From an uncultured Coriobacteriales bacterium (GTDB taxonomy: Bacteria; Actinomycetota; Coriobacteriia; Coriobacteriales; UMGS124), in assembly GCA_903789505.1 (NCBI GenBank), contig CAIFEU010000134.1, positions 1 to 6,847 of the forward strand: 6,847 bases of DNA, in the 5' to 3' direction. The notes under the pieces are model-generated. The model saw only the letters and a list, made by a program, of their open reading frames with translations. It had not been told where the DNA came from and searched no databases. Shown one piece after another: positions 1-4,899 of the stretch. The stretch's first letter is position 1, and every line of letters begins with the position of its first letter. The translations under genes and the position numbers were made by a program.

Positions 1-2
1 CC

Positions 3-683
3 CCCGCCGCGCGCGCCCCCGGCTGGGCGGGTGGGTGGGGGCGCCTCGTCGAGGTGTTTGGCGCCGTGTGGCCCGGTGACGCGGTAGAGGGTGCGCCGGG
101 TGGCCGGGCGTCGGGCGGGGGCGCTTCAGGCGACGGGGCGTGGGGCGAGGGCGCGCTCGCCGTGTTCCACTCGATGGGCAGCGAGGTTGACCTGCGGCCG
201 CTCCTGCGCCTTCTGGCCGGCACGGGGTGCATGCCGCGGCTGGCGGTGCCGGTCGCGCTCGGCGGTCGGCGCATGGAGTTCGTCCTCGCTGCCCCCGAGG
301 AGCTGCTCGACGACGCGCTGCTGCCGGCGTTCCTGCGCCACCCCGGCCGCGTCAGCGCCGACGCCGCGCTCGCGGGCCGCGTGCGCGTCCCGCCTGCGGG
401 CATCGGCTTCATGGTCATGCCCGGCGTCGCGTTCGACGCGCGCTGCGGCAGGCTCGGGTACGGCGGCGGGTTCTACGACACCTACCTCGCGCGGCCCGAC
501 TTCGCGGCGCCCACCTGCGCCGTCGCGTTCGACGAGCAGGTCGTGGACGGCCTCGTCCCGCGCGAGCCCCACGACCGGACGCCCGACGCGCTCGTCACGC
601 CCACGCGCTTGATTCGCGCACCGCGCGAGGGCGCCGCGGGGATGGCCGGGGCGGGCGAGCAGCCCGCGCCCGAGGCGCGCTGA
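3..683 (+). CDS. 5-formyltetrahydrofolate cyclo-ligase (MTHFS), 5'-truncated at window edge
   Basis: This enzyme converts 5-formyl-THF plus ATP to 5,10-methenyl-THF in cytoplasmic one-carbon metabolism. The call rests on the C-terminal family signature. A GRLGYGGGFYDTYLA block (residues 132-146, counting from a GTG at 54) forms the glycine-rich nucleotide/substrate loop. It follows an MPGVAFD strand and precedes VPREPHDRTPDALVTPT, the usual end of the fold. The frame is open from the GTG at 54 back to base 3, and the helical N-terminus expected of a roughly 190-residue family member is not visible, so the true start is probably outside the window. Residues 11-34 are a Gly/Ala-rich stretch not typical of the family. 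I could not find the usual G-x-x-E-P motif before the VPPAGIGF strand, so this copy is divergent there. The tail after residue 190 is low-complexity. The gene converges on the deacetylase gene. Confidence 0.85.
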   Translation, partial: PAARAPGWAGGWGRLVEVFGAVWPGDAVEGAPGGRASGGGASGDGAWGEGALAVFHSMGSEVDLRPLLRLLAGTGCMPRLAVPVALGGRRMEFVLAAPEELLDDALLPAFLRHPGRVSADAALAGRVRVPPAGIGFMVMPGVAFDARCGRLGYGGGFYDTYLARPDFAAPTCAVAFDEQVVDGLVPREPHDRTPDALVTPTRLIRAPREGAAGMAGAGEQPAPEAR

Positions 684-706
684 GTGCGGGCCTGTCCGGG
701 CGGCAA

Positions 707-2335
707 TCAGGCGGTGATCGTGATCGTCGCGGTGGCCGCGTCGGGCACCACGGCGCCCTCGGGGGGCGTGGGGTCGCCGCTCGACACCCACGAGGGGATC
801 GTGGAGTCCGAGGCGATCAGGTCGTTGAGCGTCACCAGCTGGTAGCCGGCACCCTGGAACGCCTCGATGATCGAGGGCAGCGCGGCAACCGTCTCCGAGC
901 GGTCCCCTCCGCCGTCGTGCATCAGGATGATCGCCCCGTTGTAGTTACTGCCGTTGAGCTTGCCGCAGGCGTTCGAGACGATCGTCGACGATCCGGGCCT
1001 CTGCCAGTCCTCGGTGTCGACCGACCAGTACGCCGAGTACGTGATCGACCCCACGAGGTCGAGGAACTGCTTGCCGTACAGGTTGCCTCCGGGCGGGCGC
1101 AGCACGCTGGGCCGCTCGCCCGTCGCCTGCTCGATCGCGTCGGCGGCCTTGTCGATCTCGTCCGCAAGCCCCTGGGCGGTCTGCTGGGTGAGGTCGACGT
1201 GCGAGTAGGTGTGGCTCGACAGCTGGTGTCCCTCGCTGACGACACGCGCCGAGTACTCGGGGTAGTTCGCCACGTTCTGGCCGATCTCGAAGAACGTCGC
1301 CTTCGCCCCGTAGCTCGCGAGGATGTCGAGCACCTGGGGGGTGTACTCGCTCGGGCCATCGTCGAACGTCAGCGCGGCAAGCAGGCGCCCGTCGGAGGGG
1401 TTGACGCCGCTCATGCCGATGATGAGGTCCTGGGCCTGGGTCGTCACCCCGCGGTCGACGACGCGCCCGGAGACGGTGCCGGTCTCCACCGTGGACTCGC
1501 CATCCTTGCCCCACTGCTTCACGTACCCGAGCGAGACCAGGTAGGTGCCGTCCGGGGGGTACTGAATGCCGCAGGGGATAGCTGTGGTCGACTTCGTGCT
1601 CGGCTCGGTCACGTCGGCGCCGTCGGTGAACTCGACCTTGTCGTTCGCCTGCAGGCGATACGTGCTCGCGTCGACCTGCTCGCCGTTCACGCTCACCGTG
1701 TAGCTGTCGCCGCCGCCCTGCTTGACGACCTCGACGTTGCCGTCCTTGTCCGCGATCGAGAGCATGTCGCCGTACTTGGGCGAGGCGTAGCCCTGGTCGA
1801 TCATGTCCTGGACCGTGGCGCCCACCTTCATGGTGCGCTCGGTGCCGTCGATCTCGCACGCCACCGCGCGGCCGTTCCACCACAGCGCGCCGCCGATGCC
1901 GATCACTGCCGCCACACCGGCGCACACCCCCGCAGCGATGAAGCCGCGCCTGGTGGTGCCGCCCGACGCCTTGCCCGCGTAGTTGTAGCCCAGCGACCCC
2001 TTGGTGTAGTCGTCGGTCGTGACGGGGCGCACGCCCTTGGCCTGGGTCAGCGCCTCGCGGTCCCCGCCCCTGCCCGCACGCTGCCTTTTCTGCCCGCGGG
2101 CACGGGAGAGGTTCGCGGCGTCGTAGGGTGAGCCACCGTAGGGCGACGCGCCGTCCCCCTCGGGCTGGCGGGACGTGCGGCGGGCGCCGCCCGCCCGGTC
2201 ATAGGTGCCCTCATAGGGGTCTGCGCCGCCCGCGCCCGAGCCGTACGCGTCGCGGCCGTACCGACCCTGTCGCGCGCCGCCGTAGGGGCTTTCGTCATTT
2301 TCTTCGTACAGGGGATGTCGATTTTTCATAACCAT
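707..2335 (-). CDS. Membrane-anchored polysaccharide deacetylase (NodB/CE4 domain)
   Basis: This is a predicted extracytoplasmic metal-dependent deacetylase of cell-wall or other N-acetylated glycans (PgdA/NodB type; the substrate is not shown). In the 542 residues, 1-127 form a Tyr/Gly/Arg-rich, probably cytoplasmic segment with two SPYGG copies (near 16-20 and 64-68). A hydrophobic segment at 131-153 follows a TTRRGFI sequence. Residues 160-315 form an uncharacterised, probably beta-rich linker. The NodB domain spans about 318-505. All five CE4 motifs are present: TFDDGP 323-328 (catalytic base and metal Asp), HTYSH 375-379 (metal histidines), RPPGG 413-417, WSVDTEDW 437-444 and LMHD 471-474. 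A Pro/Ala/Thr-rich tail ends the protein. The chosen start gives Met-Val-Met; the second Met (2327-2329) is equally possible because the Shine-Dalgarno is weak (AAGG about 15 nt upstream). The gene appears to be monocistronic. The enzyme class is secure, the substrate is not. Confidence 0.93.
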   Translation of the reverse strand: MVMKNRHPLYEENDESPYGGARQGRYGRDAYGSGAGGADPYEGTYDRAGGARRTSRQPEGDGASPYGGSPYDAANLSRARGQKRQRAGRGGDREALTQAKGVRPVTTDDYTKGSLGYNYAGKASGGTTRRGFIAAGVCAGVAAVIGIGGALWWNGRAVACEIDGTERTMKVGATVQDMIDQGYASPKYGDMLSIADKDGNVEVVKQGGGDSYTVSVNGEQVDASTYRLQANDKVEFTDGADVTEPSTKSTTAIPCGIQYPPDGTYLVSLGYVKQWGKDGESTVETGTVSGRVVDRGVTTQAQDLIIGMSGVNPSDGRLLAALTFDDGPSEYTPQVLDILASYGAKATFFEIGQNVANYPEYSARVVSEGHQLSSHTYSHVDLTQQTAQGLADEIDKAADAIEQATGERPSVLRPPGGNLYGKQFLDLVGSITYSAYWSVDTEDWQRPGSSTIVSNACGKLNGSNYNGAIILMHDGGGDRSETVAALPSIIEAFQGAGYQLVTLNDLIASDSTIPSWVSSGDPTPPEGAVVPDAATATITITA

Positions 2336-2353
2336 AGGCGCGGAATACCGCCT
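2336..2353 (-). promoter_or_regulatory. Inverted repeat abutting the deacetylase start codon
   Basis: On the minus strand the 18 bases just before ATG can pair as AGGCG/CGCCT, or alternatively GCGG/CCGC around TATT. The only AAGG-like Shine-Dalgarno candidate overlaps the left arm. Pairing could limit translation initiation. The stem is short, and such repeats are common in GC-rich DNA. Confidence 0.3.
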
Positions 2354-2407
2354 TCGAGTCCGATTGACATGTGTTTGCCGGCAGCCCGCCGGGCCTCAGT
2401 CGCAGAC

Positions 2408-2437
2408 ACAATACCTAACCCGACGCGCGGTTAACAA
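2408..2437 (-). promoter_or_regulatory. Candidate sigma-70-type promoter for the deacetylase gene
   Basis: Reading the minus strand, TTGTTA (2432-2437) and TATTGT (2408-2413) are separated by 18 bp. Each matches four of six consensus positions. They lie in the most AT-rich part of the intergenic region, about 70 bp before the start codon. This is the best promoter candidate there, but it is only a motif match. Confidence 0.35.
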
Positions 2438-2451
2438 CCCCTGGCGGCTAT

Positions 2452-2494
2452 CCATGAAATGTTTTCAGAGCCATGAACGATTCGTGATCCGTTC
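2452..2494. promoter_or_regulatory. Direct repeat and imperfect palindrome upstream of the deacetylase promoter
   Basis: CCATGAA occurs at 2452-2458 and again at 2471-2477, with a 19-bp period. The second copy runs into an imperfect palindrome, GAACG-n10-CGTTC (2475-2494), in which 7 of 10 base pairs match. They sit upstream of the candidate -35 box, where an activator might bind. No protein is assigned, and chance occurrence is possible. Confidence 0.2.
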
Positions 2495-2531
2495 CGCGAT
2501 TCCAGACGGCAGCGCGGGCCGGGGCACCTAG

Positions 2532-3851
2532 TTAGTCGTCACCCTTGCTCGCCTTGTCGAACTCCTTCTTGAAGTCGGAGAACATCGTGGAGGCGCCCTT
2601 GAGGTGCTCCCCGACCAGCTCCCCGGCGCTCTCCTGTCGCTTGGGCGACGCGGCGGCCTTGGTCGCCGTGGCCTTGGCGGTCGCCTTCTTGGCGCCCGTC
2701 GACGCCTTGCTCGCCGTGGCCTTGGCGGTCGCCGTGGTCTTCTTCGCGGTGGACGCCGCAGCCTTGGGGGCCGTCTTCGCGGAGGTCGATGCCGTCTTGG
2801 CGGCGGAGCCGGACTTGGCCGTCGCCCTCTTCGCAGCGCCGCCCGCGGCCTTGCCGCCGGCAGGCGCCTTGGACGCCGTCGTCTTGGCGGCCGCCTTGGC
2901 GGCGGAGCCGGACTTGGTCGTCGTCTTGGAAGCCGCAGCCTTGGAGGCCGTCTTGGCTCCCGCCTGCTTCGCCGCGCCGTCCCCCGCGTCCCCCGACGCC
3001 GCCTTGCGCGCCTCGGCGACCTTCTTGGACGCGGCCTTCTTCGCGGCGGCGGCCTTGGCCTCGAGCTTCTCCCTGCGCTCCGCGGCCTCGCGGCGTGCCT
3101 TCTCCTCGTCGCGACCCGACGTGCGGTTGTACTCGTCGCGCGCGCCCTCGAACGAGTCCTTCAGGCGCTTGATCCCCTTGCCGATGCCGACCGAGCCCGC
3201 CTCGACCGCCTTGCTCGCGGCCTCGTCGGCCTTCCGCGTGCCCTCCTTGGCGTTGATCTTGGCCTTGGCGGTCGCCGCGCCCGCCTTGGCCGCCAGGCCG
3301 CCGCTGAGCTGCTGGCTCGACACGTCGTTCGTCACAATCAGGAAGCCCTTCTTGTAGCCGACGACCTGGTCGCCACCGATTTCGACCGAGCCGATCAGAG
3401 CGCGCGCCGCCCCGCCGTCGTCGAGGAAGAACGTCTTGACCTTGCCCGTGCGCTCGTCGAACGAGATGTCGCTGACACGGCCGAGCTCGTCGCCGTTCTG
3501 CGTCTTGACGTCCATGCCCTCCCACATGAGGCAGGAGTCGTAGTCGATGCCGAGGCGCTTGATCGCCTTGTCGTCCCAGGAGTCGGAGCCGTTCTTGGCG
3601 TAGAGCACGTCATCGTCTTCGAACTCGGCGCTGTCCAGCGCGAGGAACTTCTCGGGGCGCTTGAACATCAGCAGCAGGTCCGGACGGCGAACGACGAAGC
3701 CGACGACGCGCATGCCCGTGGGGTCGAACACGGTCTGGTAGAGCTTACCGATCTTGCGGCCGCGTCGCGGCATGCCGTCCTTGGTGTACTCCTTGCCCGG
3801 CTTCGGCCGGCGATAGACCTTGAGCTTCCTGACCTGCTTGATCGTTAGCAT
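2532..3851 (-). CDS. PRC-barrel-like protein with a long Lys/Ala/Thr-rich histone-H1-like tail
   Basis: This 439-residue protein has no predicted membrane segment. Residues 1-80 and 100-175 look like two PRC-barrel-type beta units. Each has a G-[RK]-[IV] turn (GRKIGKLYQTVFDPTG at 31-46; GDELGRVSDISFDERTG at 120-136) followed by a strand. PRC barrels are small beta folds found in photosynthetic reaction-centre H subunits and the ribosome-maturation protein RimM, and they often mediate protein contacts. Residues 187-290 are helical and highly charged, including an Arg/Glu/Lys-rich run near 246-287. Residues 293-404 are almost entirely Ala, Lys, Thr, Ser and Gly in AAK, TASK and TAKA units, like the basic tails of H1 or of actinobacterial HU. 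An amphipathic segment (about 409-437) ends the protein. ATG was chosen because CTCCCCT (minus AGGGGAG) lies 5 nt upstream. The function is unknown; binding to nucleic acid or another polyanion is inferred from composition. Confidence 0.85.
   Translation of the reverse strand: MLTIKQVRKLKVYRRPKPGKEYTKDGMPRRGRKIGKLYQTVFDPTGMRVVGFVVRRPDLLLMFKRPEKFLALDSAEFEDDDVLYAKNGSDSWDDKAIKRLGIDYDSCLMWEGMDVKTQNGDELGRVSDISFDERTGKVKTFFLDDGGAARALIGSVEIGGDQVVGYKKGFLIVTNDVSSQQLSGGLAAKAGAATAKAKINAKEGTRKADEAASKAVEAGSVGIGKGIKRLKDSFEGARDEYNRTSGRDEEKARREAAERREKLEAKAAAAKKAASKKVAEARKAASGDAGDGAAKQAGAKTASKAAASKTTTKSGSAAKAAAKTTASKAPAGGKAAGGAAKRATAKSGSAAKTASTSAKTAPKAAASTAKKTTATAKATASKASTGAKKATAKATATKAAASPKRQESAGELVGEHLKGASTMFSDFKKEFDKASKGDD
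2663..2917 (-). repeat. Intragenic direct repeats in the PRC-barrel gene's basic tail
   Basis: A 23-bp unit is repeated exactly at 2663-2685 and 2711-2733 (48 bp, or 16 codons, apart). A 22-bp unit encoding part of KSGSAAK is repeated exactly at 2797-2818 and 2896-2917 (99 bp, or 33 codons, apart). Both distances keep the frame, consistent with growth of the tail by in-frame duplication. Confidence 0.8.
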
Positions 3852-3856
3852 CGCTG

Positions 3857-3863
3857 CTCCCCT
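3857..3863 (-). promoter_or_regulatory. Shine-Dalgarno of the PRC-barrel gene
   Basis: The minus strand reads AGGGGAG five bases before ATG at 3849-3851. This fixes the start and shows that the gene has its own ribosome entry even if it is cotranscribed with the YtxH-like gene. Confidence 0.7.
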
Positions 3864-3897
3864 GCCCGTGACGTGACGGTCCGTGAAGGTCCCTGGC

Positions 3898-3914
3898 GGC
3901 GGGCGCTGCCCGCC
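3898..3914. other. Perfect GC hairpin in the PRC-barrel gene leader
   Basis: GGCGGGC/GCCCGCC form a 7-bp perfect stem with a GCT loop on the plus strand (AGC on the minus). It lies about 46 bp upstream of the PRC-barrel start codon. No T-run follows on the minus strand, so it is not a classical intrinsic terminator. It could be a processing or attenuation hairpin, or an incidental GC-rich structure. Confidence 0.35.
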
Positions 3915-3940
3915 CGTGGCCCGTGCATGCCCGCCTCATG

Positions 3941-4095
3941 ACTCGTGGGGGGCCCGCCGCGGCGCGGGCGGGCGCCCCCCCCCGGGGGGGGCCGGCCCGG
4001 CCCGGGGGGGGGGGCGCGCCCCGCCGGGGCCCGGGGCCCCCCCCCCGCTGCCCGCGGGCGCCCCCGGGCGCGCACCGGCGGGGCCCCCCACGAGT
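3941..4095. repeat. Near-perfect inverted repeat enclosing a nearly pure G/C block
   Basis: The left arm 3941-3959 (ACTCGTGGGGGGCCCGCCG) and the right arm 4076-4095 (CGGCGGGGCCCCCCACGAGT) are reverse complements except for one base in a homopolymer. Between them, 3947-4048 contains no A or T at all, and 3947-4089 contains only two (4049 and 4074). Runs include C9 (3975-3983), G8 (3984-3991), G11 (4004-4014) and C10 (4037-4046). The block fills the space between the YtxH-like stop and the PRC-barrel start. It could act as a huge stem-loop, G-quadruplex or terminator. Equally, such runs are typical of unpolished or mis-assembled sequence. Confidence 0.85.
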
Positions 4096-4119
4096 GGCGG
4101 TACGTGAGTTTGTCGACGC

Positions 4120-4572
4120 CTACGCCTTGTCGCGCGGCGCGCCGGCGGCGTCGGGCGCCTCGCTCCACGAGTCGTCGTAGGCGGTCCCGTCGTCGCCCAC
4201 CGCCGAGGCGGCAGCGGCGTCGACCGCGCCGGACACCGTCGTGCGGGCCCAGTCGGCTGCCTGGTTGACGCTCTCGGACAGCGAGGAGCGGATCGAGTCC
4301 ATGCGGGCGCGGGCCTGGTCGACCTTCTCGCGCAGCTCATCGCTCTTGGCGTCGACGGCGGGGCGCACGTCCTCGAAGGAGTCGCTCACCGCCTTGGCGC
4401 CCTCGTGGTAGGCGTCGACCACGTTGCCCCAGGCGTCGGTCGCCCCCTTGCCCACCATGGAGCGCGTCTCCTCGCCCGACCTCGGCGCGGCGAGCACGCC
4501 CGCGGCGACCCCGACGAACGCGCCCACGATGGCGCCCGCGATGAAGCCGATGATTCCCCTGCTCTTGCTCAT
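4120..4572 (-). CDS. YtxH-like glycine-zipper membrane protein
   Basis: This 150-residue protein opens with MSKSRG and a single hydrophobic helix (about 6-28). Gly falls at 9, 13, 17, 21 and 25, a five-step GxxxG zipper that suggests tight helix packing. LAAPRSGEETR (27-37) follows, the hallmark of the YtxH/general-stress family (hydrophobic GxxxG helix, then APxSGxETR). Residues 45-120 are predicted helical and charged, and residues 125-150 form an acidic/Ala tail that is probably disordered. Family members are small envelope-associated proteins, several of them stress-induced, without a defined biochemical activity. The start is well fixed by a GGAGGT Shine-Dalgarno 7 nt upstream. The PRC-barrel gene lies 268 bp downstream on the same strand and may be cotranscribed. 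The family call is confident, the function is not known. Confidence 0.85.
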   Translation of the reverse strand: MSKSRGIIGFIAGAIVGAFVGVAAGVLAAPRSGEETRSMVGKGATDAWGNVVDAYHEGAKAVSDSFEDVRPAVDAKSDELREKVDQARARMDSIRSSLSESVNQAADWARTTVSGAVDAAAASAVGDDGTAYDDSWSEAPDAAGAPRDKA

Positions 4573-4579
4573 GATCGTG

Positions 4580-4585
4580 ACCTCC
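4580..4585 (-). promoter_or_regulatory. Shine-Dalgarno of the YtxH-like gene
   Basis: The minus strand reads GGAGGT seven bases before the ATG at 4570-4572. This is a full-consensus site and suggests high expression potential. Confidence 0.85.
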
Positions 4586-4594
4586 GTCCGCGCA

Positions 4595-4683
4595 GCGGGC
4601 GAGCTGCCCGCGCTGACATGCCTGCGAGCCGGCGCCGCAGACCCGGCGCCCTGGCGCAGGCGTGGACGCTCGCGCGACGAGCG
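4595..4683 (-). promoter_or_regulatory. Structured 5' leader of the YtxH-like gene (three hairpins)
   Basis: Three hairpins lie between the putative start of transcription and the Shine-Dalgarno. CGCTCG/CGAGCG is at 4667-4683 (5-nt loop). GGCGCC/GGCGCC is at 4631-4650 (8-nt loop). GCGGGC/GCCCGC is at 4595-4611 (5-nt loop), ending 9 bases before GGAGGT. The leader is about 130 nt long. It matches no riboswitch I recognise, and GC-rich DNA folds readily, so any regulatory role is inference. Confidence 0.4.
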
Positions 4684-4712
4684 CGCGCCCTCAGACCCCC
4701 CGTATGGGGTTG

Positions 4713-4718
4713 ATTATA
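4713..4718 (-). promoter_or_regulatory. Consensus -10 box (TATAAT) for the YtxH-like gene
   Basis: The minus strand reads TTGTGGGTATAATC, a perfect TATAAT in otherwise extremely GC-rich DNA. No good -35 hexamer lies 16-18 bp upstream. The TGTG just ahead is one base out of register for an extended -10. A CCCC-ATAC-GGGG inverted repeat (4698-4709) begins just downstream of the box, near the expected transcription start. This is the only strong promoter signal in the 4573-4899 gap. Confidence 0.6.
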
Positions 4719-4742
4719 CCCACAAGCCCTGCGCGGAGTCCC

Positions 4743-4762
4743 GCCCCCGGCGCCCCGGGGGC
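4743..4762. other. Perfect 8-bp GC hairpin upstream of the YtxH-like promoter
   Basis: GCCCCCGG and CCGGGGGC pair perfectly around a 4-base loop. It lies about 25 bp upstream of the TATAAT box and about 140 bp past the stop of the upstream gene. No T-run follows on either strand. It may end or pause transcription arriving from the CorC-like unit. The rest of 4719-4899 is GC-rich non-coding DNA with nothing else I can assign. Confidence 0.35.
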
Positions 4763-4869
4763 GTGCCTGCGGCGCCGACCGGCGCGGGGCCGCCCGGGGC
4801 GCGGCCGCGCGGTCCCATGGCGGCGCGCCCGGGACTCGACGCGATGAGTGACCTCGGAGGCAGGCCCGG

Positions 4870-4890
4870 CGCGCGGTGCTCGGCCGCGCG
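4870..4890 (-). terminator. Candidate U-less terminator hairpin after the cyanophycin-synthetase-N-like gene
   Basis: A 7-bp perfect stem (CGCGCGG/CCGCGCG) with a 7-base loop starts 9 bases after the TAG stop at 4900-4902. Position and stability suit a terminator, but there is no T-tract, so Rho-dependent or structure-only termination would be needed. Confidence 0.3.
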
Positions 4891-4899
4891 GGCGGCCCG

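Noticed and set aside
665..679. CGCGCC/GGCGCG hairpin at the end of the cyclo-ligase gene as a terminator
   Set aside because: It is a 6-bp stem inside the last codons, with no T-run and a 3-base loop. Such pairing is expected by chance at this GC content.
227..2131. Long plus-strand open frame of 634 codons
   Set aside because: It runs antisense to the deacetylase and out of frame with the cyclo-ligase. Its Arg/Ala/Gly-rich product has no motifs, as expected for a shadow frame in GC-rich DNA, while the minus frame carries all five NodB motifs.
2364..2369. Perfect TTGACA on the plus strand
   Set aside because: No -10-like hexamer follows at 16-18 bp (CGCCGG-type sequence instead), and no plus-strand gene lies downstream.
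2663..2917. Possible CRISPR-like or transposon repeat
   Set aside because: There are only two copies of each unit, the spacing is a multiple of three, and they fall in a low-complexity coding tail, so they are coding repeats.
2604..3848. Plus-strand open frame of 414 codons opposite the PRC-barrel gene
   Set aside because: Its Leu/Gly/Arg-rich translation mirrors the Ala/Lys tail on the other strand and shows no domain. The minus frame has a good Shine-Dalgarno and a plausible protein.
3845..4340. Several open frames running through the G/C-only block on both strands
   Set aside because: They are Pro/Gly/Arg-only translations of homopolymers with no ribosome site. The open length only reflects the lack of A/T for stop codons.
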